Assembly: GCA_016712505.1 (NCBI GenBank)
Contig: JADJQY010000001.1
Span: 868,001 to 932,000 of the forward strand
Length of the DNA stretch: 64,000 bases
Direction: 5' to 3'
DNA from: Candidatus Eiseniibacteriota bacterium
Lineage (GTDB): Bacteria; Eisenbacteria; RBG-16-71-46; CAIMUX01
Shown piece after piece: positions 43,969 through 52,666 of this stretch. The notes beneath the pieces are model-generated. The model was not told the origin of the DNA, made no database searches, and was given only the letters and a program-made list of their open reading frames with translations. How positions within the stretch are numbered: the first letter of the stretch is position 1; each line of letters begins with the position of its first letter. A program made the translations under genes and the position numbers.

Positions 43969-44943
43969 CTAGCCGCGAGACAGGCGGGCGTATTCCTTCG
44001 CGTGGTAGGTCAGGATGATGCTCGCTCCGGCGCGGGCGATCGAAAGGAGGACTTCCTTCATCACGCGGTCGCCGTCCAACCATCCGTTCTGGGCCGCAGC
44101 CTTGACCATGGCGTACTCACCGGAGACGTTGTACGCGGCGATCGGGACGTCGAAGCGATCTTTCACCCGTCGGATGATGTCGAGATACGACAACGCGGGT
44201 TTCACCATGACGATGTCCGCTCCCTCGGCCAGATCGAGCGCCACCTCGCGCAAGGCCTCGTCAGTATTGGCGGGATCCATCTGGTAGGAGCGCCGATCGC
44301 CAAACTTGGGGGCCGATTCCGCGGCCTCACGGAAGGGACCATAGAATCCCGAGCAGTACTTGGCCGCGTACGAGACCAGCACGGTCTGGTGCATCCCGGC
44401 AAGATCCAGGGTGCTACGGATCGCACCGACACGTCCGTCCATCATGTCCGAGGGGGCGACCACATCCGCTCCGGCCTTGGCGCACGCGAGCGCCATCGCC
44501 TGCAGACGAGGAAGTGTTGCATCGTTGTCGATCTCCGGTCCGCGCAGAATCCCGCAGTGCCCGTGGTCGGTGTACTCGCAGAGGCAGACATCGCACCACA
44601 CGATCATCTCCGGGAGCGCCGTCTTGATCGCCCGCACCGCCGTCGGAACGATTCCATCATCGAGGACGGCGGAAGACCCGGTGGCATCCTTCTCCGCCGG
44701 TATCCCGAAGAGGATCACATTCTCGATTCCACAATCGCGCAGTTCGCGACACTCCTCCACGATCCGATCGACCGACATCTGCGCGATACCGGGCATGCTC
44801 GAGATCGGCCGAACCAGGTCCTTCCCCGGGCAGACGAAGAGCGGTTGTACCAGGCCGGACAGAGAGACCTGTGTCTCCCGGACGAGGGATCTAAGTGCCT
44901 CATTCTGACGCAGCCGGCGGGGACGATGGACCGGGAAGGACAT
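43969..44943 (-). CDS. hemB: Porphobilinogen synthase (5-aminolevulinate dehydratase)
   Basis: Enzyme of 324 residues that condenses two 5-aminolevulinates to porphobilinogen. The cysteine-rich active-site segment CDVCLCEYTDHGHCG (Cys117, 120, 122, 130) indicates a zinc-dependent form. The Schiff-base lysines are Lys195 in SYAAKYCSGFYGPFREA and Lys248 in IVMVKPALSYLDI. The N-terminus RPRRLRQNEALRSLVRET and C-terminus SIILTYHAKEYARLS are complete. It lies 44 bp after hemD on the same strand, at the downstream end of the ccsA-hemA-hemC-hemD-hemB run. Confidence 0.96.
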   Translation of the reverse strand: MSFPVHRPRRLRQNEALRSLVRETQVSLSGLVQPLFVCPGKDLVRPISSMPGIAQMSVDRIVEECRELRDCGIENVILFGIPAEKDATGSSAVLDDGIVPTAVRAIKTALPEMIVWCDVCLCEYTDHGHCGILRGPEIDNDATLPRLQAMALACAKAGADVVAPSDMMDGRVGAIRSTLDLAGMHQTVLVSYAAKYCSGFYGPFREAAESAPKFGDRRSYQMDPANTDEALREVALDLAEGADIVMVKPALSYLDIIRRVKDRFDVPIAAYNVSGEYAMVKAAAQNGWLDGDRVMKEVLLSIARAGASIILTYHAKEYARLSRG

Positions 44944-44987
44944 GGGGTTTACCTCCGCGAGAGCGCAGCTCCCAATACTCGTGCGAA

Positions 44988-46037
44988 CTATTCTCGGGGC
45001 TCCTGTGAGCCGGCTCCCAGGTAAGCGATGATCGCGTCGGCCAGATCATTCATGGTCGGACGCGCGGCGAAAACCGATGGTTCGATCCCAGCCTCGCGCA
45101 GCGCCTCTGCGGCGGAGAGGCCAAGCACGGCGCAGCGCGTGCGACCAAGCCAGGCCTGGGCACCGGACTCGCCGAGCCGGGTGCCGAGGACCTGCAGCAG
45201 GATCTGTACGGCCATTCCGCTGGTGAACACCACGACGTCCCAGCCTGCGCCGTCCTCGGGGGGAAGCAGCCGGTCGATGGGCGGTGGGTCCGCGGTGATT
45301 TCGTAGGCCACTACCTGGTTCAGGCGGCAGCCTGCTCCGCGCAGACGGGTCGGCAATTCCGCCCGGGCGTTTGCCGCCGCCGGGAACAAGACGCGCCGAT
45401 CGCGGGCGCCATCCCCCGACTCATCCAGCCGGGTGAGCAGTTCCGCGGCCAGTGACGCCGCGTCAAATCGTTGTGGGACAAGATCCGGGGCGCGATCGAA
45501 CTCCGTCTGGAACGAGCTGGCGGTCCCTGGTCCGACGCAGCCCCAGCGAGGGGGCATCTTCCCGGCGGCGACCCGGGGATCGATACCCAGCGCGCGAAGC
45601 TCCAGTGCGACCGACTTGACGCCGCGCCCGCTGGTCAAGACCACCCAGTCGTAAGCGGACAGGGTGAGCAGCGCCGCGCGCAGCGGACCCGGGTCCGAGG
45701 GCTGCGCGGTCTGGGTGAGGGAGACCCCGTGCACGCGAGCACCGGCCTGAACGAGGCGATCCTCGAAAGTCGGATTCGCCCGCTCCTCCCGGGTAATGAG
45801 CACCGAGGGGGGCCTGACTCCGTGCTCGCCCGCAGTCTCACGACGTGGTGCATCGGCGTGTCCCGCCGTGCCGTGAACCACGCTCCCAGCCTCCGACGGG
45901 GCGTGGCCGGCCCCGGAGGTGCGGGATGCTCCCGCGTCGTCTTCCCTTGGACGGTCGTTCGCAGATGAGTGGAGATCGCGGTTCATCGGCTCTCGCGGCA
46001 CCCGCCCGCCGTGTGCGGACGGGTGGGGCTCCGTCAT
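44988..46037 (-). CDS. hemD: Uroporphyrinogen-III synthase with a disordered N-terminal extension
   Basis: Protein of 349 residues, against about 250 for the family. The first 75 residues are polar and low in complexity (many Ala, Gly, His, Arg), then the HemD domain begins at SVLITREERANPTFEDRL. Recognisable blocks: YDWVVLTSGRGVKSV, CVGPGTASSF, VLFPAAANARAELPTRLRG, VVAYEITAD, WDVVVFTSGMAVQILL and LGLSAAEALREAGIEPS. It closes the tetrapyrrole ring with inversion of ring D. An alternative start at the ATG at 45986 would remove part of the extension. It lies between the small basic protein gene (63-bp gap) and hemB. Confidence 0.9.
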   Translation of the reverse strand: MTEPHPSAHGGRVPREPMNRDLHSSANDRPREDDAGASRTSGAGHAPSEAGSVVHGTAGHADAPRRETAGEHGVRPPSVLITREERANPTFEDRLVQAGARVHGVSLTQTAQPSDPGPLRAALLTLSAYDWVVLTSGRGVKSVALELRALGIDPRVAAGKMPPRWGCVGPGTASSFQTEFDRAPDLVPQRFDAASLAAELLTRLDESGDGARDRRVLFPAAANARAELPTRLRGAGCRLNQVVAYEITADPPPIDRLLPPEDGAGWDVVVFTSGMAVQILLQVLGTRLGESGAQAWLGRTRCAVLGLSAAEALREAGIEPSVFAARPTMNDLADAIIAYLGAGSQEPRE

Positions 46038-46100
46038 TTTCGTGTTCGGGAACCCTGCGCATCATGCTGCGCGTCAGTTCGATCCCGAGTCTGGGGACGC

Positions 46101-46259
46101 TCAGGCTCCGGCCGGTGCGGCGTCCTTCTTCTTGCGCGCGGCCGCCGCGGGCTTCTTCGTGCCCTTCAGCTTCATCTGTTCCCGGATCCGCGCCTTCGAT
46201 GTTTCCTTCTTCCGGTGCCGCCGCCGACGGATCTCCCGCTTTCGCTCCGAACAGGCCAT
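46101..46259 (-). CDS. Small, highly basic conserved-looking protein (52 aa)
   Basis: Starts at the ATG at 46259 with GGAGAGGA about 8 nt upstream. The 52 residues are dominated by Arg and Lys (REIRRRRHRKKETSKARIRE, then KKPAAAARKKKDA), typical of a nucleic-acid-binding or ribosome-associated protein. I recognise no named family. The open frame also continues upstream to 46448, adding a stretch of DRS-type pentapeptide repeats; the ribosome site favours the short form. It sits between hemC and hemD on the same strand and is probably co-transcribed with them. Confidence 0.65.
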   Translation of the reverse strand: MACSERKREIRRRRHRKKETSKARIREQMKLKGTKKPAAAARKKKDAAPAGA

Positions 46260-46699
46260 GACGATTCCTCTCCTCAATGCCCCCCCACGGGGGACGGTTT
46301 CTGCACGCGACCGATCAGCAGACGATCGATCATCAGGCAAACGATCTACAGGTGAGCGATCCACATGCGACCGATCAACCGCACTCGCGGACAACGGCTC
46401 CTGCGCGACCGACCACCGGAGTTTCCTTCCGAGCCGCGCAATGCGCACCCACGGCCAGTTTCCCGCGGCTCACGGAGCCTAATCGGGGACGTGCCTTCCC
46501 AGGATCGCGGGACCGGTGGATGCGGGGGGCGCACCGCCAGCCGATCCACGGCCGAGCGGCACGTTGGTGGGCAGGCGTCGCCCGCGTACATTCGTTCGGT
46601 GACCGAACCTGCGGGTGCTCCAAGACGTTCCGAACCTACGGAATCGCGACGGGGGATGGCAAGGCATACCTCTCGTCCGACGGTTCTAGCTGCGGCCGG
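46260..46699. other. Gene-poor stretch between hemC and the small basic protein
   Basis: About 440 bp. It contains the 15-bp repeat tract listed at 46307-46381. On the minus strand the frame of the small basic protein stays open through the repeats to 46448. No other coding evidence seen. Confidence 0.4.
46307..46381. repeat. 15-bp-period tandem repeat, five copies
   Basis: Five imperfect 15-bp units with a CGATC core and often CAG at the end. Read on the minus strand in the frame of the following small basic protein they encode D-R-S-x-x pentapeptides. They lie 50-120 bp upstream of that gene's start codon. Confidence 0.8.
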
Positions 46700-47716
46700 T
46701 CAACCCCGGGGCACCTGGGCCAGGATTCGATCCGCTCCCCGCGCCAGCAGGCTCTCGGCGAGGCGAACTCCGAGCAGACGAGCCGCTTCGATGGCCGCTT
46801 CGGAACGGGGCGAATCGGTGCCCGTGTCGGCGTCCACGCCCGCGTCAGCGAGGCGGTCCCCGGGGATATCCGCGCGAGCGTCGGCCCGCAGCACCTCGCT
46901 TCCGTCGAGGGACGCCACCATCGCGTCCAGGTGGAGCGATCGCTGTCCGCCATCCGGGTCGCCCAGACGTGCAAAGGCGCCGACGGGCACCAGGCAGCCC
47001 CCCTCGAGCCGGTTCAACAGGGAGCGCTCGGAGGTGACCGCGAGCCGCGCTTCGGGGTCCTCCAGGACACCGACCAGCCGACGGACCCGACTGTCACCGC
47101 TGCGCGTCTGGATTCCGAGCGCGCCCTGCGCCGGGGCGGGGAGCAGGACCTCGAACGGCAGTTCATGAGCGTCGGCGGGGAGAAGACCAAGGCGGAACAG
47201 GCCGGCGCGGGCCAGGACCACGGCGTCGAACTGCCCTTCGGTGAGTTTGCGCACTCGTGTCGGCACGTTACCGCGGAGGTCCTCGAAGACCAGATCCGGG
47301 CGGAAGGCCCGGAGTTGTGCCTTCCGGCGGAGGCTCGCGGTACCGACGCGCGCCCCGGATTCGATCTCGCTCGGGCCCTTGCGTCCGAGCCAGACGTCGT
47401 GGGGGTCCTCTCGCCGGGGGATCGCCGCTACCTGCAGGCCGTCCGGGGAAACTGTCGGCAGGTCCTTGAGGCTGTGCACCGCCAGGTCGATGCGACCGGC
47501 GAGGAGCGCCTCCTCGAGTTCCTTGGTGAAGAAGCCCTTGCCGTCCGCGATCGTCTGGAGGGGTCGATCGGTGATCGCGTCCCCCTGGGTGCGGATGATC
47601 TCGATCGGGCACTCGATCCCCGGGTGGTGCTCGAGGAGCATCGCCTGAACGTGTCGCGCCTGCCAGAGCGCCAGATCGCTCCCGCGACTTCCGATGATCA
47701 GCCGTTCGATGCTCAC
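46700..47716 (-). CDS. hemC: Porphobilinogen deaminase (hydroxymethylbilane synthase)
   Basis: Enzyme of about 338 residues that polymerises four porphobilinogens. Motifs: IIGSRGSDLALWQARHV, IRTQGDAITDRPLQTIADGK with the catalytic Asp region, FTKELEEALLAGRIDLAVHS, TASLRRKAQLRAFRPDL, LPAPAQGALGIQTR and the dipyrromethane-cofactor cysteine in LEGGCLVPVGAF (Cys241). I start at the GTG at 47716 because GGAAGGGGG lies about 7 nt upstream and it clears the end of hemA by 34 bp; the frame is open further. The C-terminal domain contains a short Asp/Ala-rich insertion (DAGVDADTGTD). Confidence 0.94.
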   Translation of the reverse strand: MSIERLIIGSRGSDLALWQARHVQAMLLEHHPGIECPIEIIRTQGDAITDRPLQTIADGKGFFTKELEEALLAGRIDLAVHSLKDLPTVSPDGLQVAAIPRREDPHDVWLGRKGPSEIESGARVGTASLRRKAQLRAFRPDLVFEDLRGNVPTRVRKLTEGQFDAVVLARAGLFRLGLLPADAHELPFEVLLPAPAQGALGIQTRSGDSRVRRLVGVLEDPEARLAVTSERSLLNRLEGGCLVPVGAFARLGDPDGGQRSLHLDAMVASLDGSEVLRADARADIPGDRLADAGVDADTGTDSPRSEAAIEAARLLGVRLAESLLARGADRILAQVPRG

Positions 47717-47750
47717 TTCGTGCCCCCTTCCGTTCCCGAGCCGTGGCCCC

Positions 47751-49232
47751 TCATCCGCCGTCACCGATCGATCCGCCGGCGTGGCGCGGCCGCGCATCGA
47801 TTCCTTGGCCCGCGCCACCGGGCGGGCTGTTGCCCGCGCGAGGGCCCGAGCCGGCGCTGGTGCTGCTGCTGCTGCCGCTGTGATTCGTGTCTCTGCCCGT
47901 TCCGCCCACCGCGCCGCCCGCCGCGCCGCCGGACGCGTCCCCGTTGAGCTGGAATAGCTGCCGGACCAGCTCCACGGTATCGGGGTCGGATGCGCCGCCG
48001 TTCCGCAGGTGCGACGTCGGGGCGTGCAGCAGCTTGTTCACGATGCCGCGGGTCAGACGCTCGATCATCTCCTGCTCCGCCGCCGAGGCGCCGCGGGCCA
48101 TTCGCTCCACCTCACTCCGGCGCACGGTCTCGAACCGCTCCCGCAGCTCCACGATGACCGATCCGGCGGACCGGGAGGCGAGCCATCGGGCGTACGACTG
48201 CAACTCCTCCTCGACGATGCTCTCGACCTTGGGAATCTCCCGCTGTCGGCGTGAGAGATTGTCCTTCACGATTCGGTCGAGGGCCTCCATCCCGTAGACG
48301 AAGGCGCCGTCGAGGTCGTGGATCTTCGGATCGACGTCGCGCGGGATGGCGATATCGACGAAGACCAGGGAGCGGCTACGGCCCCGAAGCACTTCGCGAA
48401 TCATCGGCTGCGTGAACACCGGCACGGGAGACGAGGTCGCTGTCACGACGACGTCCACCTCACGCAGCAAGGTGGGGAGCGCATCGAGGGTGGCCGCGCG
48501 GCCGCCGACCTCACGCGCCAGTTCCTCCGCCTTCTCCAACGTGCGGTTGGCGATCAGCATTGCCGCCGGCCCTTCCGCCTTCAGGTGACGCGCGGCCAGG
48601 CTGCCGGTCTCTCCCGCGCCGACCACCAGCACGTTCCGCTTCTTCAGATCACCGACCACCTTGATCGCCAGGTCACAGGCTGCGGAGGCGACCGATACCG
48701 AACCGCGCCCGATCTCGGTCTCCGAGCGGGAACGCTTGGCGGCATGCATGGCGGACTGGAACAGCCGTTCGAGCACTGGGCCGATTCCACCTGCTCGTTT
48801 GGCCAGTTCGTATGCGTCGCGGACCTGCCCCAGGATCTGGGCTTCGCCCACCACGATCGAATCGAGTCCGCAGGCCACCCGGAACATCTGCCGGGCTCCG
48901 TCGAGTCCGACCCTCTCGGCGAAGGCCCCACTGTTGCGATGCGCCAGATCGGAGCGCGGGCCGGTGAGGAGCGGGAGGAGTTCGCGGCTCGATTCCGACT
49001 CCGCGACCACGAGGTAGGCTTCGGTGCGATTGCAGGTCGAGATGACCGCGGCCTCGCGGACTCCGGAATCACGAAGCAGCACCGTTTCCACCCAGCGCGC
49101 CGCCTCATCCCCGCTGAACGCGAACGCCTCGAGCAGCTCGCTGTTCGCCGAGTGCAGGTTGAGTCCGACCTGATGGAGCCCGAGCACGCTTCCGGTAGCG
49201 GCGCGGGCCGGATTCTGCGTGTCCGCGCTCAT
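47751..49232 (-). CDS. hemA: Glutamyl-tRNA reductase with a low-complexity C-terminal tail
   Basis: Enzyme of 493 residues that reduces glutamyl-tRNA(Glu) to glutamate-1-semialdehyde, the committed step of C5 heme synthesis. The active-site cysteine is in VISTCNRTEAYL (Cys67); GEAQILGQVRDAYELA, the NADPH turn NVLVVGAGETGSLAARHL and VVTATSSPVPVF follow, then the helical dimerisation domain (FETVRRSEVERMARG, IVNKLLHAPTSHLR). After about residue 430 comes a Gly/Ser/Ala-rich tail of some 60 residues absent from most family members. The ATG at 49232 overlaps the upstream gene's stop by 1 bp (TGATG). The open frame runs further upstream only as a shadow of that gene. Confidence 0.95.
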   Translation of the reverse strand: MSADTQNPARAATGSVLGLHQVGLNLHSANSELLEAFAFSGDEAARWVETVLLRDSGVREAAVISTCNRTEAYLVVAESESSRELLPLLTGPRSDLAHRNSGAFAERVGLDGARQMFRVACGLDSIVVGEAQILGQVRDAYELAKRAGGIGPVLERLFQSAMHAAKRSRSETEIGRGSVSVASAACDLAIKVVGDLKKRNVLVVGAGETGSLAARHLKAEGPAAMLIANRTLEKAEELAREVGGRAATLDALPTLLREVDVVVTATSSPVPVFTQPMIREVLRGRSRSLVFVDIAIPRDVDPKIHDLDGAFVYGMEALDRIVKDNLSRRQREIPKVESIVEEELQSYARWLASRSAGSVIVELRERFETVRRSEVERMARGASAAEQEMIERLTRGIVNKLLHAPTSHLRNGGASDPDTVELVRQLFQLNGDASGGAAGGAVGGTGRDTNHSGSSSSTSAGSGPRAGNSPPGGAGQGIDARPRHAGGSIGDGG

Positions 49233-50068
49233 CAGGCCCCACCGCCTGCGGTAAACGTGTGGAAGGTCCGCAGCACCGTCTGCAGCATCCAGACGGAGAG
49301 CACCGCGACCAGGAATCCGGTGAGGAAGAGCACGGCCAGAGGGCGATTGGGGAGACGGAAGCGGATCCGCAGGAGGAGCCCCGACCCATAGAGCGCCCAG
49401 ACGAGCAGCGTGAGGTGGAGTTTGGGATCGCGCCAGAAGTCTGGAACCACCTTGGCCCCCCACGAAACCCCGACCACGATGGCCAGGGTCAGAGCGACGA
49501 AGCCGATCGAAGCCGCCCCGAAGGTCATCCGCCCCAGTACGTCCAACGGCGGGAGGCGATCGAAGATCAGCCCGAAACTGCGCTGCTTCAGCGCGTGGTG
49601 GAGCAACAGGAACATGAACGCATAGACGGCCGAGACGGCGAACGAAGCGTATCCGAGGAGGGCGAGCGTGGTGTGAAATCCGAACCACGCGGTTCGCAGC
49701 AACTCGGAGGTCGGTCCCGGGCGCGGTACGAGTAGCGCCGACAAGGCGGCCAGGGGCGTGACCAGAAACAGGATGAACATCCCCGTGTAGGGGTTCTTCT
49801 GCTGGGCCTCGAGAACCAGGTAGACCGCCACGACCGCGAGGGCCAGGAGCGACAGAATCTCGGTGAAATCGGCCAAGGGGCACCTGGAGAGATCGACCGA
49901 ACGGAGCACCACGAGCCCGATGTGCAGGAGTGCCGTGCCGAGCAGGAACGGGGTCACCGTTCGGCGGGCAAATCCGGATCCGCGGAAGAACAGGACCGCA
50001 TAGTTGACGCTGCACAGCGCATAGAGGAGAGGAAGGAGGGCGGCCAGGATGTCGAGCGCGTGATTCAT
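49232..50068 (-). CDS. CcsA/HemX-like cytochrome c assembly membrane protein
   Basis: Protein of 278 residues with about eight hydrophobic helices (LAALLPLLYALCSVNYAVLF, LALAVVAVYLVLEAQ, SFAVSAVYAFMFLLLHHAL). The blocks WFGFHTTLALLGYASF and GVSWGAKVVPDFWRDPK resemble the WWD-type region of CcsA/ResC and HemX. These proteins handle heme or help HemA. Being directly before hemA with a 1-bp overlap matches the hemX-hemA order known from Gram-positive bacteria and is also seen for ccsA. I cannot tell the two roles apart. GGAAGAG lies 5 nt before the ATG. It is the first gene of the hem run. Confidence 0.87.
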   Translation of the reverse strand: MNHALDILAALLPLLYALCSVNYAVLFFRGSGFARRTVTPFLLGTALLHIGLVVLRSVDLSRCPLADFTEILSLLALAVVAVYLVLEAQQKNPYTGMFILFLVTPLAALSALLVPRPGPTSELLRTAWFGFHTTLALLGYASFAVSAVYAFMFLLLHHALKQRSFGLIFDRLPPLDVLGRMTFGAASIGFVALTLAIVVGVSWGAKVVPDFWRDPKLHLTLLVWALYGSGLLLRIRFRLPNRPLAVLFLTGFLVAVLSVWMLQTVLRTFHTFTAGGGA

Positions 50069-50331
50069 CGGTCTCTTCCATCGTCGCGGTAGCCGACGAA
50101 GGTGGTGTTTTTCTCTACAGCCACAGTCTCGCTCTCCGCGGCTCCATTGTCCAGCGAGGGATCATTCCGTCCGCCCGGTTTGACCGCCGCCGCCAACGGG
50201 TGCGTCGGCGCGCCGCGTCGCGTCGCGTCCGGCCGCGACCCTACGGCCTGGCCCCCTCTGCCCTCCATTGTCGAGATCCTGTCTCGACACTCGCGCGAGC
50301 CCCACGGCTGTGGCTCTGCTTCCGCTCCATG

Positions 50332-52473
50332 TCAGCGCATCAAGATGAAGCGCCGGGTCGCCCGCGTGCCCCCGCTCTCCAGCCTCAGCCAATAGACCCC
50401 CGCGGGCAGCGCCGCTCCGGCCTCGTCCGTGGCCTCGAACTCGATCCGCCGCGTTCCGCCCGCCGCGGCCCCAGGCACGGCAAGCGACCGCACGGTCCGC
50501 CCGGCGGCAGTGAGCACCTCGAGTCGTGCCCCGCCACCCGGTGCCAGTTGCATCAGGATCGTCAGGCGACCGGTCGAGGGGACAGGACTGCAGCGCAACC
50601 ACACCGAAGCGTCGACGGTGGTATCGACCTCGACCGGTTCTTCGCTGTCCTTGGCCAGGGTCGTGGCCGTCGCGAGGTTGGAGACGTTGGGATCGTAGCG
50701 GCCCCGAACCCAGTTGCGAACGGCGAAGTAGTAAGTGGTCGACGGCGCGAGATCGGCCACCGACGCGTAGGCGGTGCTCCCGGGCGGGACCTCGATCGGA
50801 TTGCCCGCGTATGGAGTTGCATCATGCCAAGTGTGGGGCGTGATCGGCTGTGTGGAGTAGCGAAGCTCGAATCGATCGACCGGATTCGGATCGAAGTCGG
50901 GTGAGGCGAACATCACCCGGGTTCGTGTGGCACCGGTGGCGGTTGCCTCCAGCGACTCCACGGTGCGCCAGGAGGTGAATCGGGCATCCAGGCTCGGAAC
51001 GCTTCTCACCGAGACACTGCTCGGATTCACCTCGATGAAGCCTCGCTCGAAGATGCGAAGGTACAGGGTGTCGGCAAGCGTCTCGCCGCGGTAGGTCTCA
51101 CGCTCCAGTAGTCCCAAGGGTCGGCCGAAGTCGCGGTCGTACTCCGGCTGCCACGCCAGCTCGTACTGATCGCGCGTGTACATGAAGTACCCGTCGCCCA
51201 GCATCGCCGTGCCGAGGCCAAGACGCTTGCGCCGTGCGAGGACATCCGGGGCGTCGCCCGGGTTGTACAGGACCTGGAGGAGCGAGAGGTCCCACCCGTT
51301 CTGCGTGTCGGTCTCCGTGTGGCCGACTTCCGACTCCGCCCAGTAGTAGCCAGGTCCCCACTCGGTCTGACCGCTCCAGTCGCGCAGGCCGTAGAACCAA
51401 TCACTCCACGACTGCCACTCCGGGTGAGGAGGACCGAGCCAGGATTCGAGTTTGACCCCGGAGACGTCGGTCCACCACGCCGGGTTGATGAACGGGTTCG
51501 CCGCGTTCATGACGATGGGCAACTGGTGTCCCACCGCAGGCCAGAGGTGTTCATGGAACTGCTCGTTCATCTCCCGATACAGGATCGAGAGACTGTCCTG
51601 ATCTCCGCCCAGGGAGCAGACCGAGTGCACCCCTTCGGCGACGCCGTCGCGGTCGGGATCGGCGTTCTCGTAGGCTTGCCAGCCGAAGGAACCGACGCAG
51701 TCGGCCATGATCTCGAGGACCAGGCCGGTGTAGGAGGAACTCTCCCAGCCCCACGGTGCCCACGGGAATCCACTCTTGGTGATGCGGGGGAGTGCGATCT
51801 CGGTCAGCCACTCCACGTAGGTAAGTCCGCGGGCGGTACCGTAGGTGCCACGGGGGCAGTAGCGGGTCCAGTTCGCGGCGTACCCGTCCCACTCCGGAAT
51901 CCGCGCGCCGTTGGTGTCACGAAGGTACCAGTCGTTCTTGATCGCGTAGAACTGCGCCAGGCGCACGATGCTCCAGCTCGTGTCGGGGAACCAAGAGCTC
52001 TCCGCCTCCTGCCACTTGACGATGTTCTGCGGCATCCAGATGAAGAACAGCCGGATGTCGGGGTTGCGCTGACGGACCTGGTTCACGACGTGCGGGGACT
52101 CGGTGAAGGCCACGAGGTCGTAGCGCGCCAGGGTGTCGAGCTGAGCTCCGCTCATCTCGCCGACCTGTTTGGTGTAAAGGGCCACCTTTGGATAGTGCTC
52201 CTCGGGGAGGGATGTCCCTGATACGGATCTCCCCGAGACGGATAGGCCCGAGGCTGCTGCGCCCGAGACCTGTGCGCCCGAGACCTGTGCACCTGAGATC
52301 GGTGTGCCTGAGTTGAGTGCTTCGGAGGCGCGGGCATGTAACGGCAGCAGCGGTCCGTCGCCCGAGAGGAGCGCGACCACCACAGACAAGGTGGCCGCGA
52401 TCGAAAGCCCGGCGCCGCGGGCAGCGCGCGCGCGGGGCGTGCGATTGGATCCGTGGCGAAGGAGAGTCCACAT
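50332..52473 (-). CDS. Secreted putative glycoside hydrolase (GHL15-like) with FN3-like and sorting domains
   Basis: Protein of 713 residues. Signal peptide with helix LSIAATLSVVVALLS; then residues 55-88 are seven five-residue repeats (SGxxV type). Residues about 93-480 look like the GHL15 hypothetical glycosyl hydrolase family (KVALYTKQVGEMSGAQLDTL, YDLVAFTESPHVVNQV, RLFFIWMPQNIVKWQ, LEIMADCVGSFGW), probably a TIM barrel; catalytic residues cannot be fixed, although several acids lie at strand ends. A fibronectin III-like part follows (FELRYSTQPITPHTW, LAPSTTYYFAVRN), then a FlgD-Ig/T9SS-type tail (LEVLTAAGRTVRSL, ALPAGVYWLRLESG). GGGAAG precedes the ATG. Sugar target unknown. Confidence 0.78.
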   Translation of the reverse strand: MWTLLRHGSNRTPRARAARGAGLSIAATLSVVVALLSGDGPLLPLHARASEALNSGTPISGAQVSGAQVSGAAASGLSVSGRSVSGTSLPEEHYPKVALYTKQVGEMSGAQLDTLARYDLVAFTESPHVVNQVRQRNPDIRLFFIWMPQNIVKWQEAESSWFPDTSWSIVRLAQFYAIKNDWYLRDTNGARIPEWDGYAANWTRYCPRGTYGTARGLTYVEWLTEIALPRITKSGFPWAPWGWESSSYTGLVLEIMADCVGSFGWQAYENADPDRDGVAEGVHSVCSLGGDQDSLSILYREMNEQFHEHLWPAVGHQLPIVMNAANPFINPAWWTDVSGVKLESWLGPPHPEWQSWSDWFYGLRDWSGQTEWGPGYYWAESEVGHTETDTQNGWDLSLLQVLYNPGDAPDVLARRKRLGLGTAMLGDGYFMYTRDQYELAWQPEYDRDFGRPLGLLERETYRGETLADTLYLRIFERGFIEVNPSSVSVRSVPSLDARFTSWRTVESLEATATGATRTRVMFASPDFDPNPVDRFELRYSTQPITPHTWHDATPYAGNPIEVPPGSTAYASVADLAPSTTYYFAVRNWVRGRYDPNVSNLATATTLAKDSEEPVEVDTTVDASVWLRCSPVPSTGRLTILMQLAPGGGARLEVLTAAGRTVRSLAVPGAAAGGTRRIEFEATDEAGAALPAGVYWLRLESGGTRATRRFILMR
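52210..52311. repeat. 15-bp tandem repeats near the 5' end of the GHL15-like gene
   Basis: About seven imperfect 15-bp copies encoding S-G-x-x-(V/I/A) pentapeptides right after the signal peptide. Two copies are identical in protein (SGAQV). Confidence 0.85.
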
Positions 52474-52587
52474 GGTGTCTTCCCGTCAGTCACGCCACGG
52501 CCGCGCCCGACGGTTCGGGACAGAGCGGGGCGGGACGATGCATCATCCGTGAGACAGGGACCGAGTACTTGCGAGGTAACTGGCTGG

Positions 52588-52617
52588 AGTCTAGCGGATC
52601 GGAGCGTCGATGGTCGA
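52588..52617 (-). promoter_or_regulatory. Candidate promoter of the GHL15-like gene
   Basis: On the minus strand TCGACC (52612-52617), an 18-nt spacer and TAGACT (52588-52593), the same -10 as before the M16 protease. The leader would be about 110 nt. The opposite strand at 52569-52597 also fits a promoter (TTGCGA, 17 nt, TAGCGG), but no plus-strand gene follows. Confidence 0.35.
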
Positions 52618-52666
52618 GCCGACGGGGAAACGCCGACTGGTGGACGCCGAATGGCGAGCGGCCACT

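Noticed and set aside
49233..50081. N-terminal extension of hemA to 776 residues
   Set aside because: The extra residues are a shadow of the ccsA/hemX-like gene; HemA motifs begin after the ATG at 49232, which overlaps that gene's stop.
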